The notes beneath the pieces were generated by a model that saw only the letters and a program-made list of their open reading frames with translations, did no database searches and was not told the DNA's origin. This document shows positions 27,310-38,194 of a DNA stretch of 64,000 bases, piece by piece. The DNA comes from Sphingopyxis yananensis. Lineage in GTDB: Bacteria; Pseudomonadota; Alphaproteobacteria; Sphingomonadales; Sphingomonadaceae. The stretch lies in assembly GCF_020687785.1 (NCBI RefSeq), contig NZ_JAJEWI010000004.1, positions 1 through 64,000 of the forward strand, written 5' to 3'. The translations under genes and the position numbers were made by a program. Within the stretch, counting starts at the first letter, position 1. Every line of letters starts with the position of its first letter.

Positions 27310-29993
27310 AACAATTTCTCGTTCATCAGCTCTCCGACGATCAGCGCGGATGGGATGTGAATGGAAAATTGCGCGCCATGCGGGTCATCATGATTTCCAG
27401 CTTCAACGCTCAAGCCCATCGCTTCGGCAAAACCCTTCACAATAGCAAGGCCAAGACCGGTCCCATGCTTGGCCCGATCATTTCCATCAATCCGTGTAAA
27501 TGCTTCAAACACGCGTTTTTCATCGCCAATCGCGATCCCCGGCCCTTGATCGATCACCGACAAAATTATGCCGTCAGCCGTCCGATTGGCCCGTATGATA
27601 ATAGGCGTTCCAGCATCAGCATAGCGCCCAGCATTATCCAGCAAATTGATAAGACAATGATGGAGCAGGATCGGATCAAGCCGCACAAAAGGCAATGCGG
27701 ACGGAATATCGATTAAGATTTCATGGCCAGTTAGCGACGCGCGGCAATCATGGGCCGCACTGGCGGCGGCGTCGAACAATTCCGTCGCCTCTGCCCGCAT
27801 GGGAAGCGCCCCCGCCTCTACCCGCACCATATCCAGCAGATTGGAAACGAAACGATTCAGGCGCAATGCCTCTGCCTCAATCGTTCCGGCAAAGGCTTGG
27901 GCACCAGCCACGCCATCAAAGGGACCGCGCCGAATGGCCTGCGCCGCCGACAATATCATGGTCAGCGGGGTCCGCAGATCGTGGCTGACGGATGACAGCA
28001 AAGCAGCCCGCAGCCGATCGCGTTCTTCGACATGGCGTGCATGCAGCGCGGCTTCCTCCAACCGCATGCGGTCCAGCGCAATGGCCGCCTGATCTAGCAA
28101 ACTCATCAGCAGCGGAAGCTGATCGGACCGTATCGGGTCCAACGCATCGTTGCGGCTGATGCCCAACACGCCGATCACACACCCCGTCGTGGCCAACGGG
28201 TGAAACAACCATTCAGATGACGTCAACGTAGACGATCCGCGCCCAGCGGGCAGCCCATTATCAATCGCCCATTGGGCTGCGGCCCGCTCAATCGGTTCCA
28301 GCACATCATCGGGAGGAACAGCGGCACGCAATGTCGGCCCGTCCGCCGACGGCAGCAAGAACACCGCACGCACGTCCAACAATCGGCCCACTTCGAAGCA
28401 AATCGCCTGCATCAAGCCGTCCTGATCGGGCGCGGCAGTCAACTGGCGTGAGAAACTCGCCAGCGCAGCATTTTGGCGTGCGCTTTTTTGGGCGAGATTG
28501 GCTTGTTCGCGCGCACGGGCGGCGAACTGGCTGGTGACAATCGCAACCCCCAGCAAAACAAAGATGCTAATGATATTTTCGGGGTTGTTGACGGTCAGCG
28601 AGCCTGTGGGCGGCAGGAAAACAAAATTATAGGCCAGACTGGACATAAACCCAGCAAAAAGCCCAGCACGCAGGCCAAAGCTGGCCGCCGCCGCCATCAC
28701 CGGAATCAGAAACAACAGCGATATATTATGAAGATCAATAAGCTCGATCAGCAAGCGACCTAGGATCGCCATGGCCGCGACCATCACGAACGACCAGATA
28801 TAATGGGATCGCTTGCCCCAACTTCCAACCAAAAGCGAAGAACGGTTGTGGTCCGCCTGTTTGGGGCTGTCGCTGGGCACAACATGAACCGCAACATCGC
28901 CGTTGGCCCGTACCACTTGATCGACAATCGAGCCGTGCAGCATCGTAAACCACCACGGTCGGCGTGATTTGCCCATCACAATCTGGGTGGCGCGCGCATC
29001 TTGCGCAAAGAGGCGCAAACCGTCGATGACTGTGGCAGCAGGCACGGTCGCGGTCGAAGCCCCCAGCCGCGACGCTAGCGCCAAGGTGTCAGATAGCTGT
29101 TGCCGGTCCATGTCGGACAGGTTCAGGCTGCGCCGCGTTTCAATATGCACCGCGGTCCATGGTGCCTTCAGCGCATCGGCCAGCCTTTTCGCCGCGCGGA
29201 CAAACTCGACCGCTGCGGGCAATTCGCTGACCGCCACAATGATCCGCTCACCCACCGCGAAATTGCCCGCCAAAGCATGGCTGCGGACATGTTCTAGCAT
29301 TTGCGCGTCCACGGCTTGCGCCGCGCGCCGCAAAGCAAGTTCCCGTAGGGCGGTCAGATTAGATTTCGAGAAAAAATGCGCAAGGGCACGCGACGCTTCT
29401 TGCGGGATATAGACCTTGCCATCGCGCAATCGCTCGATCAGTTCGTCAGGCGGCAGATCGACGACCTCGAGTTCGGCATTTTCCAAGACGGAATCCGGTA
29501 CTGTTTCACGCACCCGAATGTGGGTGATCGATGCCACCACATCATTCAGGCTTTCGACATGCTGAATATTCAGTGTGGAATAAACATCAATGCCAGCATC
29601 CAACAGTTCTTCGACATCCTGATAGCGTTTCGGATGGCGGCTGCCCGGTGCATTGCTATGCGCAAGTTCGTCGACCAGCACCAGCGCGGGGTGACGCTGT
29701 AAGATGGCATCGACGTCCATCTCGCTATATCGCACGCCCTGATGATCACTCACGCGCCGTTTGATGATGTCATGGCCGTTAACAATGGCCTCAGTATCCC
29801 GCCGCCCATGCGTTTCCACGATGCCAACCACCACATCCACGCCAGCTTCGCGCCGATGGTGCCCGTCCATCAACATTTCCCAAGTCTTGCCAACACCGGG
29901 GGCCGCGCCAAGAAATATCTTGAGACGCCCACGGCCCTCCTGCGCCGCTAGACGCAGAAAGGCTTCAGGAGATGGTCTGTCGCTATAGGTCAC
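27306..29993 (-). CDS. kdpD: KdpD potassium sensor histidine kinase
   Basis: An 895-residue sensor. The N-terminal KdpD domain has a Walker A-like motif (GAAPGVGKTWEML, about 28-40) and LVDELAHSNAPGSRH. A universal-stress-like domain (about 245-370) and four closely spaced membrane helices (DUF4118, about 400-500) follow. Then come a GAF-like region, HisKA with SSVSHDLRTPLTMI (phospho-His near 670), and HATPase with DNAGRYAD and GTGLGLAIVKGF. It senses potassium and turgor status and controls KdpE. It overlaps kdpC and kdpE by 4 nt each, so sensor, regulator and pump are one transcription unit. Confidence 0.96.
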   Translation of the reverse strand: MTYSDRPSPEAFLRLAAQEGRGRLKIFLGAAPGVGKTWEMLMDGHHRREAGVDVVVGIVETHGRRDTEAIVNGHDIIKRRVSDHQGVRYSEMDVDAILQRHPALVLVDELAHSNAPGSRHPKRYQDVEELLDAGIDVYSTLNIQHVESLNDVVASITHIRVRETVPDSVLENAELEVVDLPPDELIERLRDGKVYIPQEASRALAHFFSKSNLTALRELALRRAAQAVDAQMLEHVRSHALAGNFAVGERIIVAVSELPAAVEFVRAAKRLADALKAPWTAVHIETRRSLNLSDMDRQQLSDTLALASRLGASTATVPAATVIDGLRLFAQDARATQIVMGKSRRPWWFTMLHGSIVDQVVRANGDVAVHVVPSDSPKQADHNRSSLLVGSWGKRSHYIWSFVMVAAMAILGRLLIELIDLHNISLLFLIPVMAAAASFGLRAGLFAGFMSSLAYNFVFLPPTGSLTVNNPENIISIFVLLGVAIVTSQFAARAREQANLAQKSARQNAALASFSRQLTAAPDQDGLMQAICFEVGRLLDVRAVFLLPSADGPTLRAAVPPDDVLEPIERAAAQWAIDNGLPAGRGSSTLTSSEWLFHPLATTGCVIGVLGISRNDALDPIRSDQLPLLMSLLDQAAIALDRMRLEEAALHARHVEERDRLRAALLSSVSHDLRTPLTMILSAAQAIRRGPFDGVAGAQAFAGTIEAEALRLNRFVSNLLDMVRVEAGALPMRAEATELFDAAASAAHDCRASLTGHEILIDIPSALPFVRLDPILLHHCLINLLDNAGRYADAGTPIIIRANRTADGIILSVIDQGPGIAIGDEKRVFEAFTRIDGNDRAKHGTGLGLAIVKGFAEAMGLSVEAGNHDDPHGAQFSIHIPSALIVGELMNEKLL

Positions 29994-30580
29994 GCCGCAG
30001 GTTTATCGCCAAAATGATCAAGACGTCTATTGAGGATGAAGATATTCACCCGTGCTTCGCCCAGAAACCCCAATAAGGGGCGCTCAATGGCCTGTTCCAC
30101 CAAGGTTCGGACAGATGCCGGATCAAGCGCACGCGCCCGTGCCACCCGATCCACTTGATAAAAAGCCGCCTCGGGGCTGATATGCGGGTCGAGCCCCGAG
30201 GCAGAGGTCATCACCAGATCAGGCGGGACGTTAAGCCCTGGTGAGGTTTCGGAAAATTTGGCGACATCGCCCTGCACACGGTCCGCCAGCGCCTGTGATG
30301 TCGGGCCTAGGTTGGAACCCGACGACGCCATGCCATCATATCCATCCCCAGCCGCCGACGGTCGGCTGTTGAAATATCGATCAGACGTAAAAGCTTGGCC
30401 GACCACCGTGGACCCAACAACAATGCCTTTGTCGCGCACAAGGCTGCCGTTCGCCTGATGGGGAAAGAATATTTGCGCAGCCCCCGTGATGGCGAGTGGA
30501 TAAGCAAGCCCAAGCAGCACAGCAAAAAAAAGCGTCATAACCAGCGCGGGGCGCAGCGATGTAATGAGATCTTTGTTCAT
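29990..30580 (-). CDS. kdpC: KdpC, potassium-transporting ATPase subunit C
   Basis: A 196-residue protein with one N-terminal membrane helix (ALVMTLFFAVLLGLAYPLAI) and the periplasmic KdpC domain: GSTVVGQAFTSDRYFNSRPSA, SGLDPHISPEAAFYQVDRVA and ARVNIFILNRRLD. It stabilises the KdpA-KdpB complex. It follows kdpB by 10 nt and overlaps kdpD. Confidence 0.95.
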   Translation of the reverse strand: MNKDLITSLRPALVMTLFFAVLLGLAYPLAITGAAQIFFPHQANGSLVRDKGIVVGSTVVGQAFTSDRYFNSRPSAAGDGYDGMASSGSNLGPTSQALADRVQGDVAKFSETSPGLNVPPDLVMTSASGLDPHISPEAAFYQVDRVARARALDPASVRTLVEQAIERPLLGFLGEARVNIFILNRRLDHFGDKPAA

Positions 30581-30590
30581 AATATCATCC

Positions 30591-32636
30591 TCAGACCAAA
30601 GCGATGCTCGTGATGGCCAAATCGATCAGCTTGATCCCAATGAAAGGTGCAATCAGGCCGCCAAGGCCATAAATCAGGATATTGCGACCCAGCAGTTGCC
30701 CCGCCCCCATGGCGCGATAGGTCACCCCCCGCAGAGCAAGCGGCACCAACAGCAAGATGATCAGCGCATTGAAAATAATCGCCGACAAAATGGCGCTTTC
30801 GGGACTGGCCAGCCCCATGATGTTGAGCACACCCAATTGGGGGTAAAGCGTCACAAACATCGCGGGAATGATGGCAAAATATTTGGCCACATCATTGGCC
30901 ACCGAAAAGGTAGTTAACGCCCCCCTCGTCATCAACAATTGTTTCCCAATGCCGACAATTTCGATCAATTTGGTGGGATCGCTATCAAGGTCCACCATAT
31001 TGCCCGCTTCCCGGGCCGCCTGTGTCCCCGTGTTCATCGCGACCCCAACATCGGCCTGCGCCAGCGCGGGCGCATCATTGGTGCCGTCACCGCACATCGC
31101 CACCAAGCGTCCGCCCGCTTGTTCTTTGCGGATCAAGTCCAGCTTGTCCTCTGGCGTTGCTTGGGCCAAGAAATCATCGACCCCAGCCTCTGCCGCAATC
31201 GCCGCTGCGGTCAGCGGGTTATCACCCGTAATCATCACGGTGCGGATGCCCATGGCGCGCAATTCCCCGAACCGCTCGCGAATGCCCGCCTTGACGATAT
31301 CTTTCAAAAAGATCGCGCCCAGCAATTGACCATCTTTGGCCACGGCCAATGGCGTTCCACCAGCGCGCGCGATTTCATCGGTGATACGGCGCAATTCCGT
31401 CGCGGTTGCGGTTTCCGCCACAGCCGGATTGGCCCGCAGGATGGAATCGACCGCTCCCTTTTGAATGGTATGACGGCCATAGCTTATGCCGGAAATACGG
31501 GTCTGAGCCGTAAAGCCGATAATCTGTGCATCGGCGGGAACCTCGGCGGTCTGGCCAAAAATTTCCCGCGCCAGCAGCACAATCGAGCGTCCTTCCGGCG
31601 TTTCATCGGCTAGGCTGGCCAGCAGCGCAGCATGGGCCAATTGCTCCGCCGAATGGCCGCCCACGGCGCGAAATTCGGTCGCCTGCCTGTCGCCGATGGT
31701 GATGGTGCCAGTTTTATCCAGCAACAAAACATCAATGTCACCGGCAGCCTCCACCGCGCGGCCTGATTTGGCGAGCACGTTAAAGCGCACCAAACGGTCC
31801 ATGCCTGCAATGCCGATGGCCGACAACAGCGCCGCAATGGTCGTTGGAATCAAGGTGATCAACAGCGCCGCAAGGATCGTCACCGGTATGGAACCACCCG
31901 CATAGGATGCAAAGGCCGGTATCGAACCAACCGCAATCAAAAAGATGATCGTCAGGCCCACCAACAGCAAAGTCAGCGCGATTTCATTGGGTGTCTTTTG
32001 CCGTTCGGCCCCTTCCACCAAGGCGATCATTCGGTCGATAAAGCCTTGGCCTGGCCCCGCTGTCACGCGGATCCTAATTTCATCGGATATCACCCGCGTC
32101 CCTGCCGTCACCGCCGAGCGATCGCCGCCTGCCTCGCGGATCACAGGCGCGCTTTCGCCGGTGATGGCGGCTTCATTCACTGTTGCCACACCCGCCACCA
32201 CTTCGCCATCCGCTGGGATCAGGTCCCCCGTCTGGACCAGCAGCATGTCGCCCAATTTCAGGGCACTAGCGGGCATATTTTCCCAAATCAGGCTATCACC
32301 CTGCAAGCGTTTCGCCGTGAGTTCAGCCTTGGCAGCGCGCAAAGACGCCGCCTGTGCTTTGCCGCGCCCTTCGGCCAGCGCCTCTGCCATGGTGCCGAAA
32401 AACACCGTCAACCACAGCCAGAGAATGAGTTGCAGCTTAAATCCAGTGGAAAGCCCATCCTGCCCAATCACCAACAGGATCGTCAGAAGCGCCGCGATGA
32501 CCGCCGTGGTGAACATCACCGGATTTCGGATCAATGCACGCGGGTGTAATTTCCGAAATGCGCCGCCAAGGGCAGGAATCATCAGATCAGCGGAAAATAA
32601 AGACGTGTTGGCAGAAGCTTGTGCGGTCTTAGCCAT
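30591..32636 (-). CDS. kdpB: KdpB, catalytic P-type ATPase subunit
   Basis: A 681-residue P-type ATPase with the phosphorylation motif [10 protein letters not shown], actuator loop AITGESAPV, hinge [16 protein letters not shown] and the KdpB-specific [11 protein letters not shown]. It hydrolyses ATP to drive potassium uptake through KdpA. The frame is open further upstream, but ATG 32636 ([14 protein letters not shown]) gives a family-like N-terminus and avoids overlap with kdpA, which ends 11 nt upstream. Confidence 0.96.
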   Translation of the reverse strand: MAKTAQASANTSLFSADLMIPALGGAFRKLHPRALIRNPVMFTTAVIAALLTILLVIGQDGLSTGFKLQLILWLWLTVFFGTMAEALAEGRGKAQAASLRAAKAELTAKRLQGDSLIWENMPASALKLGDMLLVQTGDLIPADGEVVAGVATVNEAAITGESAPVIREAGGDRSAVTAGTRVISDEIRIRVTAGPGQGFIDRMIALVEGAERQKTPNEIALTLLLVGLTIIFLIAVGSIPAFASYAGGSIPVTILAALLITLIPTTIAALLSAIGIAGMDRLVRFNVLAKSGRAVEAAGDIDVLLLDKTGTITIGDRQATEFRAVGGHSAEQLAHAALLASLADETPEGRSIVLLAREIFGQTAEVPADAQIIGFTAQTRISGISYGRHTIQKGAVDSILRANPAVAETATATELRRITDEIARAGGTPLAVAKDGQLLGAIFLKDIVKAGIRERFGELRAMGIRTVMITGDNPLTAAAIAAEAGVDDFLAQATPEDKLDLIRKEQAGGRLVAMCGDGTNDAPALAQADVGVAMNTGTQAAREAGNMVDLDSDPTKLIEIVGIGKQLLMTRGALTTFSVANDVAKYFAIIPAMFVTLYPQLGVLNIMGLASPESAILSAIIFNALIILLLVPLALRGVTYRAMGAGQLLGRNILIYGLGGLIAPFIGIKLIDLAITSIALV

Positions 32637-32647
32637 ATACAATATCC

Positions 32648-34354
32648 TTAGAAAAGCTGGCCATGGACCATCGCGAAATGGTCCGCGATCGGGCCAAGGG
32701 CGAGACTGGGCAGGAATGTCAGGCCGCCGACAATCAAAATGATGCCGATCAAAAGCGCGGTCCAAATGGGGCCTGTTGTGGGAAAGCTGCCCGCCGTTTC
32801 TGGCGTATATTTTTTCGCAGCCAGTCCGCCCGCAATCGCCAACATCGGGATGATCACGAAAAAGCGACCAATCCACATCCCGATGCCCAACAACCCATTA
32901 TAAAATGGCGTGTTGGCAGACAGGCCTGCAAAGGCGGAACCATTATTCGCAACCGCACTGGTAAAGGCGTATAATATCTCGGAAAATCCATGGGGTCCGT
33001 GGTTCAGCGGCCCCGCAAGGCCTGCTTCGGTCACGGATGCAATGGCCGTAAAACTCAGGATAGTTAAAGGCAGGACCGCAATTGCAAGAACCGCCAGTTT
33101 CACTTCTCGTGCTTCAATTTTCTTTCCGACATATTCCGGCGTGCGGCCCACCATCAATCCGGCCACAAAGATGGCGAGAATGGCGAACAGCAAGAATCCA
33201 TAAATACCCGCGCCAACGCCGCCGATCACCACTTCGCCAAGCTGCATATTGAACAAAGGGATCAGGCCGCCAAGCGCCGTGAAACTGTCGTGCATGGCAT
33301 TCACCGCGCCGCAGGAGGCCGCCGTGGTCACCACTGCATAAAGTGCGGATTGCGCTATGCCAAAGCGGGTTTCTTTGCCCTCCATATTGCCGCCCATCGC
33401 CCCCAAATGATGGAGCACAGGATTGCCAGCGGCTTCTTGCCAATAGGTGATGGTCACACCCACCAGAAAAATGGTGATCATCGCCGCCAAAATGGCCCAG
33501 CCTTGCCGCGTGTTGCCAACGGCTTTGCCGAACGTCCATGTCAAACCGGCACCCACCACCAAGATCGACAGCATCTGCACCAAATTGGTCAGCGCCGTTG
33601 GATTTTCAAAAGGATGCGCGCTGTTGACGTTGAAAAATCCCCCGCCATTGGTGCCCAGCAATTTGATCGCTTCTTGCGATGCCACGGGGCCAAGCGCCAA
33701 TATTTGCTTCGCGCCTTCCAAGGTGGTCACATCAACCGACGCGGCAAGGGTTTGCGGAACCCCGCTCGCGACATAGAAAATCGCAATGACAACGCACATC
33801 GGCAACAGCAGATAGAGCGTCACCCGCGTCATATCCGCCCAATAATTGCCAAGCGTCTTGGCCTCCCGCCGCGCAAAACCACGAAACAGCGCGAAAGCGA
33901 GCGAAATGCCGGTCGCCGCCGAGAGGAAATTTTGGATGGTCAGCCCCAACATTTGGCTAAGGTTCGACAGTGTCGACTCCCCGCCATAGCTTTGCCAATT
34001 GGTATTGGCGGCAAAGCTGATCGCCGTGTTAAAGGCAAGATCCGCGCTCGGCCCATCATAGCCCAAGGGATTGAGCGGCAATCCGCCTTGCAACCGCAGC
34101 ACCGCATAGGTGAACAGCAACAGCATGCTATTAAATATCAACATATGAACGGCGTAACGCCGCCATCCTTGCTCCTCTGCCGGATCAATGCCGGACAGGC
34201 GGTAAAAGCCCGCCTCCACCGGACCGAGTATGCGGTGGAGCGGCGTGCGCCTCCCTTCATAAAGCGCAAAGAGCCACAGCCCCATGGGCTTTGCAAGCAG
34301 CAGCAAAAGGCTGGTGAATATGGCTATCAACAGCCATCCCTGAATGGTCATCAC
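32648..34354 (-). CDS. kdpA: KdpA, potassium-binding channel subunit
   Basis: A 568-residue polytopic protein. Selectivity-filter-like segments are visible: [53 protein letters not shown] and [17 protein letters not shown]. Around ten hydrophobic helices match the family. It is the potassium-translocating subunit of the high-affinity pump. It lies 9 nt after kdpF. Confidence 0.96.
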   Translation of the reverse strand: MMTIQGWLLIAIFTSLLLLLAKPMGLWLFALYEGRRTPLHRILGPVEAGFYRLSGIDPAEEQGWRRYAVHMLIFNSMLLLFTYAVLRLQGGLPLNPLGYDGPSADLAFNTAISFAANTNWQSYGGESTLSNLSQMLGLTIQNFLSAATGISLAFALFRGFARREAKTLGNYWADMTRVTLYLLLPMCVVIAIFYVASGVPQTLAASVDVTTLEGAKQILALGPVASQEAIKLLGTNGGGFFNVNSAHPFENPTALTNLVQMLSILVVGAGLTWTFGKAVGNTRQGWAILAAMITIFLVGVTITYWQEAAGNPVLHHLGAMGGNMEGKETRFGIAQSALYAVVTTAASCGAVNAMHDSFTALGGLIPLFNMQLGEVVIGGVGAGIYGFLLFAILAIFVAGLMVGRTPEYVGKKIEAREVKLAVLAIAVLPLTILSFTAIASVTEAGLAGPLNHGPHGFSEILYAFTSAVANNGSAFAGLSANTPFYNGLLGIGMWIGRFFVIIPMLAIAGGLAAKKYTPETAGSFPTTGPIWTALLIGIILIVGGLTFLPSLALGPIADHFAMVHGQLF

Positions 34355-34363
34355 AGCCTTCCC

Positions 34364-34453
34364 CTAAAATCGTTCAGGCCGTGCAAGCACCGCCACAAGA
34401 TACAGCAAAAGGCCAAGCGCGGTCACGCCCGCGAGCATAAGGTCTAAAGACAT
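34364..34453 (-). CDS. kdpF: KdpF small membrane subunit
   Basis: A 29-residue peptide, MSLDLMLAGVTALGLLLY followed by LVAVLARPERF. It is a single membrane helix ending in the conserved short KdpF tail (RPERF). It sits directly upstream of kdpA, and AAGGAT lies about 9 nt before its ATG. KdpF stabilises the KdpABC complex in the membrane. It is easily missed because of its size. Confidence 0.9.
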   Translation of the reverse strand: MSLDLMLAGVTALGLLLYLVAVLARPERF

Positions 34454-34465
34454 AGGCATATATCC

Positions 34466-34549
34466 TTACGCATCGTCACACAGCCGCGCGTAACCGAGGC
34501 TGATGGCCAACAGGGCAAGGATGATGCCGATCCACATCAGATCATGCAT
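34466..34549 (-). CDS. 27-residue membrane peptide leading the kdp operon
   Basis: The open frame encodes MHDLMWIGIILALLAISLGY followed by ARLCDDA, one hydrophobic helix with a short polar tail. GGAGC precedes the ATG, the stop is 12 nt before kdpF, and it lies on the same strand as the whole operon. Similar short peptides (hydrophobic helix, then a YARLCD-like end) occur before kdpF in other proteobacteria as far as I recall, but the role is not known to me. It could be an extra Kdp subunit or a leader peptide. Confidence 0.65.
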   Translation of the reverse strand: MHDLMWIGIILALLAISLGYARLCDDA

Positions 34550-35057
34550 GATATTGCTCCAGCTAATCGCTCGCAGCAGGGCGCAGGGAGTCGACAGCAG
34601 GACGCTTCAATAAAGGGACGCCGCGTTTAAATTCGAGAGAGCGAAACCATCCTGCGCATAGTATTTGCGTATGAATATCGAAATAGGCGCTGCGATGTGA
34701 CGGATATTCCCCGCCAACGCCCGTGGCCGTTGGCGAAAATCATGCCGCTCAATATGCTGCGATCATAAACTGGCTTGTGGTCGTGGCTCGTCGCGAACAA
34801 GGGTTGAAGGTGCGACGCCACTTAAACGAAAATCAATTTATCCTTTTAAATCAACAAGATTTATATGATTTCAAAGACAACAATGGATGAACAGGCAACT
34901 CCAACTGATTTGATCAGTCAAGCGGCACCTTGGTCCCTTTTTATCAAATTCTCTTCTTTGCCTGTCACTATACTGTCACCACCCATCGCGTAGGGGCCCC
35001 GCAAGCCAGTCACATCGTCCGCTGACTCGCTTGCAGTTCATAACGGGGGACCATCTA
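34550..35057. other. Divergent kdp / Pho-operon intergenic region
   Basis: About 508 bp between the kdp leader peptide (minus) and the receptor gene (plus). It holds the Pho box at 34963-34980 and must hold the kdp promoter near 34560-34650. A minus-strand frame at 34627-34821 has no family features and is not called. The part from 34830 to 34960 is AT-rich. Confidence 0.5.
34963..34980 (+). promoter_or_regulatory. Pho box (PhoB binding site)
   Basis: CTGTCAC-TATA-CTGTCAC: two direct 7-mers with an 11-bp repeat period, the textbook PhoB half-site arrangement (consensus CTGTCAT-N4-CTGTCAT). It lies 78 nt upstream of the receptor start and is followed by genes for phosphatase and phosphodiesterase. 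It predicts induction under phosphate limitation. Confidence 0.8.
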
Positions 35058-37997
35058 ATGCTTTCGAATTTGTTGCGCGTTGCTGTATCTTTACCAGCGA
35101 TTGCGATCGCAACGGTACCAGCCATTGCGCAGACACAAAATGTCAGCAGCACAGCGCCGATCAGTGCTGGCGCGGAACCAAGCGACCTGATTGTCGTCAC
35201 GGGATCGCGTATTGCGCGCGCAGATTTGGTCAACCCTATGCCGGTCAGCGTGGTGGAAATGGATGAAGCTTTGCGCTTCAATAACAATGACCTCTACAGC
35301 GTTTTGCAACAAAATCCCGCTTTGGGTTTTGGTGGGACCAGCCTAAGCAGCAACCCATCGGGTTGGGATTCTGGCGCACGTTTCGTCAATCTGCGCAACC
35401 TCGGCACCAACCGTTCGCTGACTTTGATTGATGGCAAGCGCCGTGTTTCCGGTTCCACCCGATCATCTGCGGTGGATATTGGCACCATTCCGCTGGGTAT
35501 GATCGAGCGCGTCGAAATTATCACGGGCGGCGCCGCCGCCGTTTATGGCGCCGATGCGGTAACCGGCGCGGTCAATATCATCACCAAGAAAAATATTGAC
35601 GAAACCACCCTTTCCATCACCGGAGGACTTTCCGAGCGCGGTGACGCTGGTCAGGGGCAAGCATCCATTTCAACCGGATTTAAATTCGCCGAAGAACGCG
35701 GCCGTGTGACCTTGGGCGCGACCTATTCGCGGACAAATTCCCTTTATATGTATGATCGCTATAATTGGCAAAATCAGCCGATCTTGCTTCCCAATTTGGC
35801 GAATACGGGCACGTCCGACGGTATCCCCGATCGCATTCATGTGTGGAATTATCGTCAACATTATTATGCTTATGAACCCAATTTCTGGCTGGGAACGGTC
35901 AACGGCCAAGTCATCAACAAGCGGTTCATGCTGGAAGACGGCGGCACCGTGCGCCCCATGGTCCACGATGTTTATATGGACAAGGCCCCCGCTCAATTTG
36001 CATTGGGCAGCGGCGGTGACGGACGCAATCTGACGGACATGAACCAATTGCGCGGCGCAGAAGAAGCCATTTCAGCGATGGGTCGGGCTGAATTTGATCT
36101 GACCGACCATGTCACTTGGGCCGGATATTTCAGCTACTCACGTAACAATTATAATGGTGCGGGGACCTATTATCGTGACGACACCCGTACCAGCTTCATG
36201 GGCGTCGGAAGTGCCAAAGCCTATCTAGACAACCCATTTTTGCCAGATTCCATTCGCGATGTGATGAATGAATATGGCCTCACATCGCTGAATATCGACC
36301 GCACCTATGGCAATTTCCCCGTGCGGGATCAGCGCCACAAGCGTGAAACCATCACGCTGGGCACCGAAATAAACGGCAAGCTGACGGATGCCATCAATTG
36401 GAGCGCCTTTTATCAATATGGTCGTTTCAAAGACCATGCGATTGAAGGCAATGTGCCGATTAAATCGCGCTGGTTGGCGGCGCGCGATGTCATAACGGGG
36501 CCCAATGGCTTGCCTGTTTGCCGCGACGAAGCAGCGCGGGCCGCTGGTTGTATTCCACTCAATATTTTCAGCACCATCGCACCCAGCAAAGAATTGCGGG
36601 ACTATGTGCTGGGTGATCGCGACGAATATCGCACTGTCACCCAGCAATCCGCCGGCGCGGTCATCAATGGCTCGCTGGTGAATATGCCCGCAGGAGCCGT
36701 GAAATTCGCCCTGGGTGTGGAATATCGCAAAGATACGCTGAAGAATGAAGACGACCCATTGGCCCTGTCCGGCGAGCTGGTTTATGGTGGCGGACCAAGC
36801 GCCCGCTCGCAGCTTGATGTCAAAGCCGATGTGAAGGAAGTGTTTGCCGAATTGGTCGTGCCCTTGTTTGCGGACCGGTCATTTGCGCGGCGCATGGATT
36901 TGGAATTGGCCTATCGCCATTCCGATTACAGCACCGTTGGCGGCACGGATGCTTGGAAAGCAGGTTTGATTTACGAACCATTTGATGGGTTTATGATCCG
37001 CGGTGTTCGTTCCAGAAGCGTACGCACGCCAAATTTCGGCGAATTATATGAACCCATGGTGACCAGCACCACCACGGGGTCCATCTCTGATCCTTGTGAA
37101 GCAGGTGACATCAGCAAATCCCCCACCCGTGCCGCCAATTGCCTTGCATTGGGTGTAACGACGCCGCTACCCGACATTAAGACGGGACCGCATATCACCA
37201 CAGGCGGCAATCCCAATTTGCGGCCGGAAACATCGAACAGCCTGACACTGGGTGTGGTTTGGCAACCGCGTTTCTTGCCCAATTTCGATCTAACCGTCGA
37301 TTTTTGGGATATTAAGATCAAGGATTATATCCACCAGCTGAGCTATACCCAAATCCTCAATCTATGTGTCGACTTGCCAACCATCGACAATCAATATTGC
37401 CGCGCGGTCGGCCGCAATCAAACACCGGATGTTCCGACGGAACAGCATGGCATTGTTTTGCCAGCCGGTGCCCCGCTCTATGTCAATGCGCAGCAGGGCA
37501 ATATTTCGGCCATGAAAGCGCGCGGAATTGATGTTGGGATAAATTACCGCGTGGATGTTGGCCCAGGCCGCCTTGGCCTGAAATTTGCGGGCACCTATTT
37601 GCTTGATCATATCTTTGAAACCACGCCTGGGGCTCCGGCTGGCGACATTTTTTATGACGGCCAATATAATTATCCGAAATGGCGCGGGAATTTGACGACC
37701 AGCTATGACCTCGGCCATGTCGGAATTGCGTTAAACACGCGATATCAAAGCGGCGGCAAAGGCGACAATATGGCGTCGCCGGAACAATATGATAATAATG
37801 ATGTTCCATCGCGCACCTATTTCGATTTGTCGGCACGCTATGGCTTTGGCAACCACACACTCAACGCCAGCGTGACCAATCTGACCAATCAAATGCCGCC
37901 TTATATGGCCTTTGGTGAGCCAGGCATTTACGCCGCCAGTTCGGTCTATGATGTGATTGGCCGGTCATACAGCCTGTCCTATTCGCTGAAATTTTAA
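35058..37997 (+). CDS. TonB-dependent receptor of a probable Pho-regulated operon
   Basis: About 979 residues with a signal peptide (MLSNLLRVAVSLPAIAIATV, cut after AIAQ) and a TonB-box-like LIVVTGSRIARADLV. The plug has FVNLRNLGTNRSLTLIDGKR and VEIITGGAAAVYGADAVTGAV. The barrel contains RSRSVRTPNFGELYEP and ends SYSLKF. ATG 35058 is preferred because GGGGGA lies 8 nt upstream; the frame also opens at a TTG at 35031. It has no STN signalling domain. The Pho box and the following PhoD-like and GDPD genes suggest uptake of phosphate-containing organic molecules, which is inference. Confidence 0.92.
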   Translation: MLSNLLRVAVSLPAIAIATVPAIAQTQNVSSTAPISAGAEPSDLIVVTGSRIARADLVNPMPVSVVEMDEALRFNNNDLYSVLQQNPALGFGGTSLSSNPSGWDSGARFVNLRNLGTNRSLTLIDGKRRVSGSTRSSAVDIGTIPLGMIERVEIITGGAAAVYGADAVTGAVNIITKKNIDETTLSITGGLSERGDAGQGQASISTGFKFAEERGRVTLGATYSRTNSLYMYDRYNWQNQPILLPNLANTGTSDGIPDRIHVWNYRQHYYAYEPNFWLGTVNGQVINKRFMLEDGGTVRPMVHDVYMDKAPAQFALGSGGDGRNLTDMNQLRGAEEAISAMGRAEFDLTDHVTWAGYFSYSRNNYNGAGTYYRDDTRTSFMGVGSAKAYLDNPFLPDSIRDVMNEYGLTSLNIDRTYGNFPVRDQRHKRETITLGTEINGKLTDAINWSAFYQYGRFKDHAIEGNVPIKSRWLAARDVITGPNGLPVCRDEAARAAGCIPLNIFSTIAPSKELRDYVLGDRDEYRTVTQQSAGAVINGSLVNMPAGAVKFALGVEYRKDTLKNEDDPLALSGELVYGGGPSARSQLDVKADVKEVFAELVVPLFADRSFARRMDLELAYRHSDYSTVGGTDAWKAGLIYEPFDGFMIRGVRSRSVRTPNFGELYEPMVTSTTTGSISDPCEAGDISKSPTRAANCLALGVTTPLPDIKTGPHITTGGNPNLRPETSNSLTLGVVWQPRFLPNFDLTVDFWDIKIKDYIHQLSYTQILNLCVDLPTIDNQYCRAVGRNQTPDVPTEQHGIVLPAGAPLYVNAQQGNISAMKARGIDVGINYRVDVGPGRLGLKFAGTYLLDHIFETTPGAPAGDIFYDGQYNYPKWRGNLTTSYDLGHVGIALNTRYQSGGKGDNMASPEQYDNNDVPSRTYFDLSARYGFGNHTLNASVTNLTNQMPPYMAFGEPGIYAASSVYDVIGRSYSLSYSLKF

Positions 37998-38194
37998 CCG
38001 CATGCAAAGGCTGTCGTTTCCATGTGCCGCAGCACTGGGAATGACAGCCTTTGCCTCACCCTATGCTGTCCGCACAGCGGCCTGCCCAGCGCAGACAGCA
38101 CAGATTCAGCCGCCAAACGGCGCAAAACCACTTTCACCATCCCCGTCCCTCTCTCCCCCCCTGCTGGACCAGCAGCCCTTTGCCGGAGGAAATC

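Noticed and set aside
33290..34447. Plus-strand frame (385 codons) opposite kdpA and kdpF
   Set aside because: It is an antisense shadow rich in Arg, His and Gln, with no motif.
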